Of a stretch of 64,000 nucleotides of DNA, positions 21,761 through 35,357 are shown in pieces. The stretch spans positions 51,624,271 through 51,688,270 of the forward strand of contig CM068377.1 in assembly GCA_034770075.1 (NCBI GenBank), given 5' to 3'. The notes below the pieces were generated by a model. It was not told the DNA's origin. It was given only the letters and a program-made list of their open reading frames with translations, and made no database searches. Each line of letters begins with the position of its first letter. The first letter of the stretch is position 1. Origin of the DNA: Aralia elata. Taxonomy: Eukaryota; Streptophyta; Magnoliopsida; Apiales; Araliaceae. Made by a program: the position numbers and the translations under genes.

Positions 21761-23271
21761 AATTAGAGACAATTAAAATTTATAATTCGATTATTATTTA
21801 ATTAATAATTAAATAATAAGTAACTATAATTAGTTATTAATTACTATTATTAATAACTAAAGATAATTAATTAATTACTATTTAATAGTAATTAAATGGA
21901 GATAAAGTTAATAAAATAGAAAGAGTTAATAACCTATTAATTAAACAATCAAAATAAATTGTTTAAGGGTTTAATAAATGAATATGACTTAAGAAAGAGT
22001 AATGTTAATTAATTGAACAATTATTATTAATTGTTTAAGGGTTTAATAAGTGTTTTATCACTTAAGGGAAACATTGTTAATTAATTAAACCATCAACCTA
22101 AGGATCGATTAAGTGTCTTATATGAGTTACGATTAACTTATGTGTGTTATGTGATTTGTTTAATTGTTAAATAAATAACATAAGTAAGCGTATCGATATA
22201 CAACTACGCAGTACTAATTGATAGATCGACATTATCAATGTTAGGTTCTTCAAGGCCAATTAGTTAAAGCTAGATTATTTGTAGCTGAGCAGACAGGCAA
22301 GTTCCTAACCCTAAACTTCTTACATTATTGCAAGTTCCCTAACTCAAACTCGAGTTATTATTTTTGAAGCATGTTAGTGAATAATTATTGTCGATTATTC
22401 ACATCTATACTATTTATTGAGATTCGCACATTGTGCAATTGAATTCCTATCCTATTATGATTGAACTGTAAATTTAATTAAAGTTCTTTCAAGTATGAAT
22501 TGTTTATGAGATCGATCTATGCTATTTGTATCAGCTAGATCCAGCATGTCTAAATTAGTTAAGACAATGGTATTTTAAAAGTTGTTCTTATTAAATTGTT
22601 GTGGTAAGAACTCTTGGCTGAGAAAAGGATAAACTTGTTTAAGGCATGATATCAATGCTGGTTATTAAGTGTTTATGCATAGATCACGGGGTATGAGAGG
22701 CTGATCCCCTCGATTACCAAAACTTTTTAAGAGGTCCAGCTTACATGCTGAGAACCTTGGAAAACGTCCTTGGTTATTTCAAACCACTCAGTAATTGTCA
22801 TTCAATTATTCGGATATTCAACTGTTGTTTACTAATTCATGTTCCTTCACCACCTTATACTGTTGTTGAACATTGAAAGCAAAATTTCCTTCTATCATGA
22901 TATATCTCTTGTGTATATACTTGCTAAGCAAATTAGTTGCTTACCCTTGCTATATCATGATCTTTATTTCAGCTAAGGCAGAAACGTCTAGAGGAGACAA
23001 AGGAAAAGGGAAGGTGCAGGAATAGATGCCCGATAGTGCCTATGTACTAGTTATTATTGAATGTTGTTTGATTAGGGAACCTTTTGTTGTATTAAGGGTA
23101 CGTTTTATGTTAAGGTTAAAGAACCTTGGGACCAGAATTGTAAGACTTTATTTCATTCGATAAACAATGTATGTTTATTATTCCGCATTTAGTTAGATAG
23201 TATGTTTGTCGTCGATTATCGTGAGCACCGAACTCGAGGTTTGGAAACCTGGATTTGGGGGTGTCACAGGT

Positions 23272-23283
23272 TGGTATCAGAGC
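23272..23283 (+). other. Element A primer binding site
   Basis: TGGTATCAGAGC, three bases after the LTR, is the standard complement of the 3' end of initiator methionine tRNA. Confidence 0.95.
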
Positions 23284-23474
23284 TGTAGGTTATAAACGTT
23301 AGGAACAAGAAACCTAGGATATAACCTTAGTAGAAAACTCACATAGAGTGTGAAGGTGATGGGTCGGGGAGATTCATAGAGTTCTAGTCGTACCGAATAA
23401 AATATCATTTCATTTCATCAATGAATATATTTTATTGTGGTACTAATATGGATTTATTGTGCGATGTTTGTAGG

Positions 23475-23861
23475 ATGTCGAACGAGAGTCAAGATAGATG
23501 TCCAGTGACCCAGGAGCCCATAGAGCCTGATGTGATAGGAGGTTTGCTGGCGAGGAACGCCGAGCTAGAGGTTAGGGCTAAACAATTAGAGGCGCAGAAC
23601 CACATCCACCAGATTTCTGAACAGCAGTACCAGGACGCTGCTTACCAGGCCCAGGCTGAGTTAGCCGAGTTGTGAGGGAGGCTGCTGCTAAGGGAGCTGC
23701 AGTTAGGACAATTGAAGGATGAGGTAAAGGCTAAGGATGCGAAGATAGTTGAATTGGAGCGAGCCTTAGACATTGTCTGGATGCAGTTCGACGCTAGATG
23801 GATGAATCTGCCCTCCAGTAGCGAGAGCAAGCGTGAGTTGCATTCACCTTGTGTCCCCTAG
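23475..23861 (+). pseudogene. Leader ORF of A, coiled-coil, one internal stop
   Basis: From ATG at 23475 (the in-frame ATG at 23421 is possible but is followed by a TTTGTAG|G acceptor-like site) a frame runs 66 codons, meets TGA at 23673-23675, then continues open in the same frame to TAG at 23859-23861. Both parts are Leu/Glu/Lys/Gln-rich with heptad-like spacing (LLARNAELEVRAKQLEAQ; LKDEVKAKDAKIVELERAL). It lies between primer site and gag. Not a known gag, PR or envelope part; I do not recognise it. The remaining leader 23862-24354 shows nothing further. Confidence 0.5.
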
Positions 23862-24354
23862 AGGATAGTTGGAAGTGGGTGGTTATGCCTTGATCAGTGT
23901 TATTGGTACTACCATTTGGTTTACTAGAAATTGTATTAACCTCAGCAAGGTGCGAGGTAGTTCGTAGGTAGGATGTACTTCCCAACTATGTAGGTAGGAA
24001 AGAATGGTTTAAGTGAATCCCACCTTTTGTTATATTAAATGGGATAGTAGCAATTATGACAATATGCCTGTGATAAACGTGTAAGACGCTTAAGTCGGTA
24101 TATGAATATAGATGCATTATTATGGTATGTGCTTGAGAATTTTACTTGATATACCATTTATGCAATGATTATGTTAATTCAGTGAGACTGAATCGGTATC
24201 TTAGTAACTTAAATCACTAATCGGGAAAGCAGAATTTCCGAGGTTGGGTAATCTAAAACTTCCACACAAGAGTCATGTGATTATTGTATTACATGCTAAA
24301 TACTTATGTTTTAAGAAAGCCCGAGTAACGTGTTAGGGTTTGCTTAAACAGATA

Positions 24355-27300
24355 ATGCCGCCCAGACGAATCCTACGAAACCAAGAGAATGAAGAGTCAG
24401 TTAACAATGTAGAGGGAACTCCACCAAACCCAATGCAAAATTTTATCAACATGATGGCGGAAGCTCTGCGGAATCAAACGACTACCGCAGGAAACCAGAC
24501 GGGCAACCACTTAGCCAATTTTAAAGACTTCAAGGCAGTAGGGCCTCCGGAGTTTAGAGGAACAGCGAACCCGATAGAGGCCCAGTCATGGATAAAGGAG
24601 ATTAAAAAGGCCTTTGTCATCGCTAGAGTCGCTGAGGAGCAGAAGACAGTTTTTGCTACTTACTTAATCAAAGGTGAGGCTAACTTCTGGTGGGAAGCCA
24701 ATCAGAACAAAGCTGGAACTGGAGTCGTGGCGTGGGAAGCTTTCAAGACGTTGTTTTTCGAGAATTACTTTCCTGAGAGTACGCAGGCAAAAATGGAGAT
24801 CAAGTTTCTAGAATTGAAGCAAGAAAATTTGTCAGTGTCGGAGTACGCTGCAAAATTCAATGAATTGGCTAGATTCGCCCCACATCAGATGGATACTGAG
24901 GTGAGGAAGGCCAGGAGATTCGAGAATGGATTAAAGTCGTGGATCTACAACAAGGTAGCGATTTTGCAAATTACATCGTTCTCAACCTTGTTGGAGAAAG
25001 CTCTCATTGCTGAAAGTGGGAGTGGAGCGGTTTCGAAATATAATCGGGAAAGGAACAAGAAGAAGGTAGAAGGAGGAAATGTAAACGTTAGCGGTGGTGG
25101 CAGCAACAATAGGAAGCGTTAATGGAGCAGTGGGGGTAGCAATTCTGAAATTCAGCAAGGGAGCATACAACAGAAAAGGCCGATATGTGGGAATTGCGGA
25201 AAGGGTCACTCAGGAGAGTGTATGAAGGGGAAGATGGTCTGTTATACCTGTGGACAAGAAGGGCATATCTCGCCCAATTGTCCTAAGGCGAAGAAGGGAG
25301 GTTGCTTCAATTGCGGAGAGATAGGACATCGGAGCAAGGAATGTCCCCGAAAGAGAAACATGGATGGCGGAAATGGCAATAGGGGCAACAACTCGAGAGC
25401 AACCAGTGGAGGACCAGCCCAGCCAAATAAGCCAACAGCAAGGACCTTCAACATGACAGTGCAAGATGCCGTGGCATCCAGGGAGGTGGTGTCAGGTATT
25501 ATTCCAATCAACAGCATAGATGCCTATGTGCTATTTGATTCGGGAGCTTCATGTTCTTTTGTTTCTGATGAATTTGCTCAAAGACTTAATTTACCTAATG
25601 AACTGTTAGAACAGCCGATGAATGTAGAAGTAGCGAACAAAGAGATTATCCCCGTGAACTACATTTATAAGAATTGTTGTGTTGATGTGAGAGGGTTTAA
25701 GCTTAACGTGGACTTGTTGCTGATTCGTCTTGGAGAATTCGATGTAATCCTTGGGATGGATTGGTTAGCGAGCCACGGGGCGGTCATTGACTGTAAGAAA
25801 AAGTGCATACACCTGCAGACTCCGGGTAAGTCAAAGGTGGTGTTCTATGGTAGTAAATCGTCAAGACAATCTTGTTGTCTAACGATGATGCAAGCGAAGA
25901 GATTGCTTAAGAAGGGTTGTATAGGTTATTTGGCTCACGTGGTAGATACTCGACGGGTCGAGGGTGAACTGAGTCAGATACCCGTTGTAAGGGAATTCGC
26001 TGATGTCTTCCCAGATGAACTTCCGGGACTGCCGCCGGATAGAGAGATAGAATTTGCAATCGACTTGGTACCCGGGACGACACCGATATCTAAGGCGCCT
26101 TACCGAATGGCACCAGTAGAGATGAAAGAACTGATGATTCAACTGCAGGAACTGTTAGACAGGGGTTATATCAGGCCGAGCGTGTCACCATGGGGAGCAC
26201 CAGTTCTGTTCGTAAAGAAGAAGGATGGCTCGATGAGGCTTTGTATCGACTACCGCGAGTTGAATAAAGTTACGATTAAGAATAGGTATCCGCTACCCAG
26301 GATAGACGATCTGTTTGATCAACTCAAGGGAGCGAAATACTTTTCAAAGATCGATTTAAGGACGGGCTATCATCAACTAAGGGTGAGGCAGGAGGATATC
26401 CCGAAGACGGCATTCAGAACTCGTTATGGACATTTCAAGTTCCTGGTTATGTCATTTGGATTGACAAATGCACCAGCGGCATTCATGGATATGATGAACA
26501 GAGTGTTCAAGCAGTATTTGGACAAGTTCGTGGTAGTATTCATCGATGACATCTTGGTGTATTCAGTGTCAGAGGAAGAACATGTTGAACATCTAAGGAT
26601 TGCCTTGGAGGCATTAAGAAGGGAGAAGTTATACGCGAAGTTTTCAAAGTGTGAATTTTGGTTGCAGAGGGTGCAGTTTCTTGGACACGTCATTGACAGT
26701 AATGGTGTTTCGGTAGACCCAGCAAAGGTGGAAGCCATTATCAACTGGGAGCAACCAAAGACGCCAACGGAGATCAGGAGTTTCCTAGGGTTAGCGGGAT
26801 ACTATCGGAGATTCATCCAGGATTTTTCGAAGATAGCATCACCGTTGACCAATCTGACTAGAAAGACGGTAAAGTTCGTCTGGACAGAGAAGTGCGAGGA
26901 GAGTTTCTTGGAGTTGAAGAAGAGACTTAGCCAAGCACCAGTGTTGGCATTACCAGACGACACTGGAGGTTTTGTAGTATACAGTGATGCGTCACACAAG
27001 GGCCTTGGTTGTGTACTAATGCAGCACGGCAGGGTCATTGCGTACGCTTCACGCCAGCTGAAAGACTATGAGAAGGGATACCCGACTCATGATCTGGAAT
27101 TAGCAGCAGTAGTGTTCGCCTTGAAGATTTGGAGGCACTACCTATATGGAGAGAAGTGCGAGATATATACAGATCACAAAAGTCTGAAATATATCTTCAC
27201 TCAGAAGGAGCTGAATATGAGGCAGCGCCGATGGTTAGAATTAATCAAGGATTACGATTGTGAGATTCTGTACCATCCGGGCAAAGAAAATGTAGTGGCA

Positions 27301-28875
27301 TATGCCCTGAGTAGGAAAGGCAGAGAGAAGTTGATGAGGCTTACAACTCAGGCAGAGCTGATAAAGGACTTTGGACGCCTGGAATTGGAGGTTAAGTATC
27401 CAATGGAGACGGACGAAAAATTGTTCACCGTGACAGTGGGTCCGACTCTACTGGATAAGATAAAGGAGGCTCAAGAATTTGATGAAGAATGCATTGGCAT
27501 TAAGAAGCAACTATCGGAAGGAAAAACGTTGAAGTTCAAGGTTGACAGCACGGGTCTGCTGAGATTCGAGGGAAAGATCTGGATACCCTATGTACCAGAC
27601 TTAAGGGAAGAAATATTGCAGGAGGCCCATAATACGAGATTTTCGGTACATCCGGGTAGCACCAAGATGTATCAAGATCTTCGTCAATATTATTGGTGGC
27701 CGCATTTGAAAGGGGAAGTTGCGGAATTCGTCAGTCGGTGTTTAACTTGTCAGAGGGTCAAGGCAGAGCACCAACGGCCGAGCGGATTGTTGCAACCCTT
27801 AGAGATTCCCGAGTGGAAGTGGGAGCACATCACTATGGATTTTGTGGTAGGACTCCCGATAACACAAAAGGGTCTAGACGCCATCTGGGTGATCGTAGAT
27901 CGGTTGACCAAGTCTGCCCATTTTCTACCGATCAAGATCAGGTACAAATTGGAGCAGTTGGCAAAACTCTATGTAAAGGAGATAGTATCGCGACATGGGG
28001 TGCCGGTTTCTATTGTATCTGACAGAGATCCGCACTTTACGTCAAATTTTTGGAGAAGCCTACAGGAGAGACTGGGAACACAGTTGAGAATGAGTACGGC
28101 GTATCATCCTCAGACCGATGGTCAGAGCGAGCGAACTATTCAGACCTTAGAGGACATGCTCCGGGCAGTTGTGATGGACTTAGGTGGCAGCTGGGACGAT
28201 CATTTGCCCTTGGTAGAGTTCGCTTACAACAATAGTTACCACGCTAGCATTGGTATGCCACCGTACGAAGCATTATATGGAAGGAAGTGTCGAACGCCGT
28301 TGTGTTGGGATGAAGTTGGTGAACGGAGATTGTTGGGACCAGAATTGGTACAACAAACCGTGGAAATCATTAAAGTAATGAGGCAGCGGTTAGTAGCGGC
28401 CCAGGATCGTCAGAAGAAGTATGCCGACTTACATCGTTAGAAGCGAGACTTTGAAGTTGGCAGCTATGTATTTTTGAAGGTATCTCCCTGGAAAGGGAAG
28501 ATCCGCTTTGGGAAGAAGGGCAAGCTGAGCCCTAGGTTCATAGGACCTTTCGAAATATTGAGGAGAATAGGCGAAGTGGCGTACGAGGTAGCATTACCCC
28601 CTGAGCTTGAGCACATTCACAACGTGTTTCATGTATCGGTGTTACGTCCATATAAGCCAGACTACAAGAATGTTATTTCCTATGAGCCAATTCAAGTCGA
28701 GAAGGACTTATCGTACGAGGAGGTTCCTGTCCAGATTCTCGATAGGAAGGAACAGAAGCTGAGAAACAAGACCATACATTCCGTCAAAGTTCTCTGGAGG
28801 AATCACGCAGTCGAAGAAGCTACATGGGAAATCGAAGAGAAAATGAAGGCGAATTATCCGTTCTTATTTGAGTAA
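24355..28875 (+). pseudogene. Element A gag-pol polyprotein, two in-frame stops
   Basis: One frame of 1507 codons encodes the capsid, replication and integration proteins. Start: ATG at 24355 (MPPRRILRNQ). Gag fills about residues 1-255. TAA at 25120-25122 interrupts before three zinc knuckles (about residues 278-289, 296-309, 317-330); the first is a short CX2CX3HX3C form, the others are canonical CX2CX4HX4C. Then protease (DSGAS near 25537), RT (FIDD near 26545), RNase H (YSDAS near 26986; TDHKSL), integrase with HHCC finger from about 27627 and D-D-E at about 27837, 28020 and 28128. TAG at 28438-28440 precedes the integrase tail and chromodomain (EEATWEIE). No frameshift is seen. Lineage: Tekay/Del chromovirus, from chromodomain and LTR type. 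Confidence 0.92.
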
Positions 28876-28910
28876 CCCTATTTTTGCAATTCCGAGGACG
28901 GAATTTTTAT

Positions 28911-28923
28911 AAGGGGAGAGGGA
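28911..28923 (+). other. Element A polypurine tract
   Basis: AAGGGGAGAGGGA directly before the 3' LTR primes plus-strand DNA synthesis. Element E has a nearly identical tract. Confidence 0.9.
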
Positions 28924-30312
28924 TGTAATGCCCGTGAATTTTGAACGTCCTTATTAATTAAATCTAATTTAATTCAATGAGTTAACGTTGTGTTCTATTT
29001 AAACCAGCTTGGGTTAATTGGTGGGAGATGTATAAGATGTGTCTATACTCGTGTTGGCAGGTATGATATAACTATGGTTAAGAGATAACCATATGTGAGT
29101 CAAGTGTAGTAATTGGTGGGTAATGACTAAAATGGCCAAGAGTGGTTAATAACCAAGGTAATTATGTAAGGGCAATAACCATTGTATATCCAAGTGGTTA
29201 ATAACCAATGAAATGATGGCGGGTTAATAACCATTGTGTTTAACCAATGTAATGATGGCAAGATAATAACTAATATCTAATAACCAATGAAGAATGGGTA
29301 ATAACTAATGGATAATTAAGATTTTGCGAAAAGACTATTTTAACCTTGAAAGAGGTTGGGAAAGGACTAAAATACCCTTGAGGAAGTTTCTAGGAAACTT
29401 CCTACTATTGATGAATTGACCAAATTGCCCTTGCCTAGTCATGATTAATGACTATTTTGCCCATGGTCTCTACTTTCCTATAAATAGGACCCCTCACCAA
29501 AGTTAACAAGGGTTGGCTCACTTATTATTCACCAAGTAGAGAGTTTGTGACCTTGAGAGAGTTTTGAAGAGAGAAGCAAGAGCAAGTCTTGTGAGAGGAA
29601 GAAGAAGACCTTGAAGTGTTTACGCCATCTCCATCCGCATAGCCATTAAAGCTAGGTATAAACTCCATTCCTTCAAACCCTAGTTTCTTGTTGCTAGTAT
29701 TATATTATGATTTCTACACACTATTTTGTTGGAAACTTTTATGTGTGTTGATTGGGGTTGGTGGTATAAAGGGAGTATTCATGGATCTAAGTTTTTATTT
29801 TTGTTAGATCTACATTTTTCTAAAAGATTGTTTAACTCATGATTTTAAAACCAAGGTATGGATCTTCATTTCTTTTAAAACCCTAGTTGTGTGTGGGATT
29901 AATTTTTGATTGTTGTTTGATGATTATGAAAGGGATGAGGTGTGTATAGATCTATGTTTTATTTTGCTAGATCTATGTTTTATTTTGTTAGATCTATATA
30001 TTTTTTTTAAAGAATGCTTAACTCATGATTTTAAAACCTAGGTGATGACAAATAATGGTTTAGTATGTTTTATTAATAATATGTTGAAGTTTAAAAATAT
30101 TTGTAGCAAGTTTTAGTGGTTTGATGGGCTAAAACATGTGTACAATGATTTATTGGAGTACAAAATTTATTGATAAAAAAATATTGAGTTAAGTCATAAA
30201 TATTTTGTTGTAATATTAGAAATATTTTCTTAGTCATGGGTAAATTTTTGGGAATTTAGTTGGAGTATAAAACTTGTTTGATGGTGATTAGAACTCAATT
30301 GGTGTGTGCAAG

Positions 30313-30345
<33 letters not shown>

Positions 30346-32703
30346 CAACCAACTGCCTGGAAGCCAAAACCGGAACCAGCCTGGCCGCGCATGGCGCGAC
30401 AGGCTTAAGTTGGTTAACAGGCGCACACCAAACGACGCCGTTTTAGGCCGGGCAAGGAAGGCACGCGCGCAATGCGCGGGAGGCACCGATGGGAAAATTA
30501 CAGAATTGCCCCTCCGTCCGGATTTTTGCCTTATTTACTAATTTGCCATCCAGATTTATATTAATTAATTTAAATACTTTAAATAATATTATTAAATTTT
30601 GTAAAATTAGTAAATGCACAAAAAAATTAAGTTTGCGCATTTAATCTTGTGTTTTCTGAATATATTATATTAATTAACTATTGTTTAATTGTTATTAAAT
30701 AATGATTAAGGATAATTAAGAATTGTAAATTAATTATTTATTATTTAATTAACCTTAAGAAATAAATAAATCTAATTATTTATTATTTATTATTAAATAA
30801 TACCTACAGATAATTCATATTTACTAATTAATTATTTATTATTTGATTAACTTTAAATAATAAATAAACCTAATTAGTTATTATTTATTATTAAATAATA
30901 ACTTAAGATAATTATTACTCACTAATTAATTATTTATTATTTGATTAACTTTAAATAATAAATAAACCTAATTAGTTATTATTTATTATTAAATAATAAC
31001 TAAAGATAATTATTACTCACTAATTAATTATTTATTATTCGATTAACTTTAAATAATAAATAAACCTAATTAGTTATTATTTATTATTAAATAATAACTA
31101 AAGATAATTATTACTCACTAATTAATTATTTATTATTTGATTAACTTTAGATAATGAATAAACCTAACTAATTATTTTTTTCTAATCTTAAATAATAATT
31201 AGAGACAATTAAAATTTATAATTCGATTATTATTTAATTAATAATTAAATAATAAGTAACTATAATTAGTTATTAATTACTATTATTAATCACTAAAGAT
31301 AATTAATTAATTACTATTTAATAGTAATTAAATGGAGATAAAGTTAATAAAATAGAAAGAGTTAATAACCTATTAATTAAACAATCAAAATAAATTGTTT
31401 AAGGGTTTAATAAATGAATATGACTTAAGAAAGAGTAATGTTAATTAATTGAACAATTATTATTAATTGTTTAAGGGTTTAATAAGTGTTTATCACTTAA
31501 GGGAAACATTGTTAATTAATTAAACCATCAACCTAAGGATCGATTAAGTGTCTTATATGAGTTACGATTAACTTATGTGTGTTATGTGATTTGTTTAATT
31601 GTTAAATAAATAACATAAGTAAGCGTATCGATATACAACTACGCAGTACTAATTGATAGATCGACATTATCAATGTTAGGTTCTTCAAGGCCAATTAGTT
31701 AAAGCTAGATTATTTGTAGCTGAGCAGACAGGCAAGTTCCTAACCCTAAACTTCTTACATTATTGCAAGTTCCCTAACTCAAACTCGAGTTATTATTTTC
31801 GAAGCATGTTAGTGAATAATTATTGTCGATTATTCACATCTATACTATTTATTGAGATTCGCACATTGTGCAATTGAATTCCTATCCTATTATGATTGAA
31901 CTGTAAATTTAATTAAAGTTCTTTCAAGTATGAATTGTTTATGAGATCGATCTATGCTATTTGTATCAGCTAGATCCAGCATGTCTAAATTAGTTAAGAC
32001 AATGGTATTTTAAAAGTTGTTCTTATTAAATTGTTGTGGTAAGAACTCTTGGCTGAGAAAAGGATAAACTTGTTTAAGGCATGATATCAATGCTGGTTAT
32101 TAAGTGTTTATGCATAGATCACGGGGTATGAGAGGCTGATCCCCTCGATTACCAAAACTTTTTAAGAGGTCCAGCTTACATGCTGAGAACCTTGGAAAAC
32201 GTCCTTGGTTATTTCAAACCACTCAGTAATTGTCATTCAATTATTCGGATATTCAACTGTTGTTTACTAATTCATGTTCCTTCACCACCTTATACTGTTG
32301 TTGAACATTGAAAGCAAAATTTCCTTCTATCATGATATATCTCTTGTGTATATACTTGCTAAGCAAATTAGTTGCTTACCCTTGCTATATCATGATCTTT
32401 ATTTCAGCTAAGGCAGAAACGTCTAGAGGAGACAAAGGAAAAGGGAAGGTGCAGGAATAGATGCCCGATAGTGCCTATGTACTAGTTATTATTGAATGTT
32501 GTTTGATTAGGGAACCTTTTGTTGTATTAAGGGTACGTTTTATGTTAAGGTTAAAGAACCTTGGGACCAGAATTGTAAGACTTTATTTCATTCGATAAAC
32601 AATGTATGTTTATTATTCCGCATTTAGTTAGATAGTATGTTTGTCGTCGATTATCGTGAGCACCGAACTCGAGGTTTGGAAACCTGGATTTGGGGGTGTC
32701 ACA
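28924..32703 (+). mobile_element. Element A 3' LTR
   Basis: 3780 bp, uninterrupted, TATA box CTATAAATAG at 29478-29487. The empty B target ACAGG is visible at 30417-30421, which confirms that B entered after A. The poly(A) run at 30312-30344 is longer than in the 5' LTR. The 98-bp AT array (about 30670-31190) has one unit fewer. The ORF at 30260-30541 reads through poly(A) and is not a gene. Confidence 0.95.
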
Positions 32704-32997
32704 AGCCATCCACTAGTAAGGGCAAAGGCAAAGCAAACAAGTGATGAAGACTTGTTATATTTGTTTAAACGATGTTTATGTAATAGACTTATGTTATGTT
32801 TCCGCATTGATGTTTATTAAGGTTAGATGACCTGGGATTTATTTGTTAAAGATGTTGTAACCCTTTAATGGGAGATTTGTATTTTAATTAAGAGTTTTCA
32901 TTTATATTTGAATGGGTAGTTAGATGTGATGTGATTAATTTGGATAGTGAACACCAAATTCTGTGGGAATGAAGTACGTGGATTTGGGGGTGTCACA
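32704..32997 (+). mobile_element. Solo LTR C, segment 3
   Basis: The last part of LTR C after element A, ending GGATTTGGGGGTGTCACA, the same terminus as LTR A and (inverted) LTR I. The target duplication GTCAT follows at 32998-33002. Confidence 0.85.
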
Positions 32998-35357
32998 GTC
33001 ATGGTTTCGCCAAACTACTTTTACAGAAGATATAACTTTATTTATTAATGTTTGCTCTTTCCTATCTACTATCTGGACAGGAATTTCTTCATACGTTAGA
33101 TTTTTTTCTACTTGAATGAGCTCATAGGATATCACATGCTTATAGTCGGGCTTATATGGTCGTAGCACGGAAACATGAAACACGTTGTGGATGTGCCCCA
33201 GTTCGGGAGGTAAAGCTACCTTGTATGCCACTTCACCTACTCGCTTTATTACTTCGAATGGTCCTATGAATCTCAGACTCAATTTTCCTTTCTTGCCGAA
33301 TCTTATCTTCCCCTTCAAGGGAGACACTTTCAAAAACACAAAACTACCAACTTCAAAATCTTGATTTTAACAGTGCAAGTCTGCATATTTCTTTTGTCGA
33401 TCCTGAGCTGCTACTAATCTGGCTCTTATTGTCGTCACCACCTCTGTCGTTTGTTGAACCAACTTCAGCCCCAAAAGTCACCGTTCTCCAACCTCACCCC
33501 ACCACAACAGTGTTCTGCACCTTCTTCCGTAGAGGTCTTCATACGGTGGCATGCCGATACTCGCATGATAGCTATTATTGTACGCGAACTCCACTAAGGG
33601 TAAGTGATCATCCCAGTTACCTCTGAAATCCATCACGAAAGCTCTGAGCATGTCTTTTAGCGTTTGTATGGTTCGTTCACTTTGCCCGTCAGTTTGAGGG
33701 TGATAAGTAGTACTCAATCTCAACTGTGTTCCCATTCTCTCTTGTAAACTCTTCCAGAAATTTGACGTGAAACGCGAATCTCGATCGGAGACAATTGACA
33801 CCAGCACTCCTTGTCGCGAAACAATTTCCTTTACATATAAACTTGCCAACTAATTTAAATTGAATCGGATCTTGATTGGTAGAAAATGAGCTGTCTTTGT
33901 CACTCGATCCACAATAACCCAAATTGCATCAAAACCCTTCTGTGTGGTTGAAAGTCCCACCACGAAGTCCATCATAATGTGCTTCCATTTTCATTCCGGT
34001 ATTTCCAGCGGTTGAAGTAGACCACTCGGCCTATGGTGTTCTACTTTGACTCGTTGACACATAAGACATCTACTGACGCACTCCGCGACCTCATGCCTCA
34101 GATTGGGCCACCAAAGAGCTGTCGAAGATCCCGGTACATTTTCGTGCTTCCCGGATGAACAGAATATGTTGTGTTATGTGCCTCGTGCAAAAGTTTCTCT
34201 CTCAATTCAGTTACTGTCAGCACCCACACTCTACCTTCGAATCTTAATATACCGTCTTTATCCATTCTGAACCTTTCTTCTCCATTTTCTGCTATCCTTT
34301 TCTTTATCTTCTCGCACTCACCGTCCCTTTTTTGTGGTTCTTTTACTCTATCCAATAATGTTGGACGAGCTTCCATTACAAAAACTTCCCCTCGGACTTT
34401 CTGGGTTCCTTTACTTCTATTTCTAATCTTCTCATTTCTCTTATTAGTTCTTTTTGAGCCTTCAATTTCAGTAAATTCTCCTTTCCTTTCCTACTCAATG
34501 CATCGGCTACTACGTTTGTCTTTCCCAGGTGATAAAGAATTTTGCAGTCGTAGTCCTTAATTAATTCCAACCACCTCCTTTGTCGCATGTTCAACTCCTT
34601 TTATGTGAAGATATATTTCAGACTCTCGTGGTCTGTATATATCTCACATTTCTCTCCATACAAATAATGTCTCCAGATTTTCAATGTAAAAACTATCGCC
34701 GCTAACTCCAAGTCATGGGTAGGGTATCGCTTTTCGTAATCTTTCAATTATCGCGATGCATACACAATGACCTTGTCGTGTTGCATTAGCACACAACCAA
34801 GACCTCTGTGCGACATATCACTGTATACCACAAAGCCTCCCGTATCATCTGGTAAGGATAACACATGCGCCTCGCTTAATCTCTTCTTTAATTCTTGGAA
34901 ACTCCCTTTGCACTTTTCCGTCTAAACGAACTTTACTGTCTTTCTCGTTAGATTGGTCAACGGGGTTGGTATCTTAGAAAAATCATGGATAAATCTTCGA
35001 TAGTACCCGGCTAACCCTAAAATACTTCTTACCTCCGTTGGCGTCTTCAGCTGCTCCCAATTACTTGTCGCCTCTACCTTTGCAGGATCCACTGAAATTC
35101 CATCCTGGTCTATTACGTGCCATAAAAATTGGACCTTCTCCATCTAAAATTCGCACTTAGAAAATTTTGCGTACATCTTCTCTTTTATCAATGCTTCTAA
35201 TACCATCTTTAGATGTTCGGTGTGTTCTTCCTTGGTCTTTGAGTAAATCAGAATGTCGTCAATGAAGACTACCACGAACTTATCCAAGTATGGCTTGAAA
35301 ACTCGATTCATCAAGTCTATGAATGTTGTCGGAGCATTAGTCAAACCAAATGACTGT
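32998..35357 (-). pseudogene. Element E pol: RT to chromodomain, decayed
   Basis: On the minus strand, from high to low coordinates: the RT second half (FGLTNAP, FIDDILIYS near 35270), the rest of RT, RNase H with its end at about 34500 (DALSRKGK), the integrase zinc finger (EAHNTTYSVHPGS, about 34190), the catalytic core (SDRDSRF and GQSERTIQ at about 33680-33790), and the chromodomain start (VKVVWRNHD) ending at the insertion of LTR C. Many stops and frameshifts break it. It is homologous to pol of A but clearly diverged. Everything upstream of mid-RT is missing, cut at about 35357. Confidence 0.9.

Larger units (their letters stand above)
9170..23268 (+). mobile_element. Element A 5' LTR, interrupted by element B
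   Basis: The LTR occupies 9170-10656 and 20887-23268 (3869 bp in sum); B and its second target-site copy lie between. It is 89 bp longer than the 3' LTR, mainly one extra unit of the 98-bp AT array, offset by a shorter poly(A). Inside: GTTAATAACCAATG-type short repeats at about 9380-9545, a TATA box, a poly(A) run near 10560, a GC-rich patch, the AT array, and the block GCAAATTAGTTGCTTACCC near 22930. Confidence 0.95.
9170..32703 (+). mobile_element. Element A: complete Tekay/Del-type chromovirus
   Basis: Two LTRs start TGTAATGCCCG and end GGGGGTGTCACA. A perfect 5-bp duplication AGCCA flanks the element (9165-9169, 32704-32708). Inside, in order: primer site for initiator Met tRNA, a leader ORF, gag-pol with chromodomain, polypurine tract. 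It lies in solo LTR C. Its 5' LTR is split by element B. The span without B is about 13.3 kb. The two LTRs differ by few substitutions apart from repeat-number changes, so insertion is fairly recent. Confidence 0.95.
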
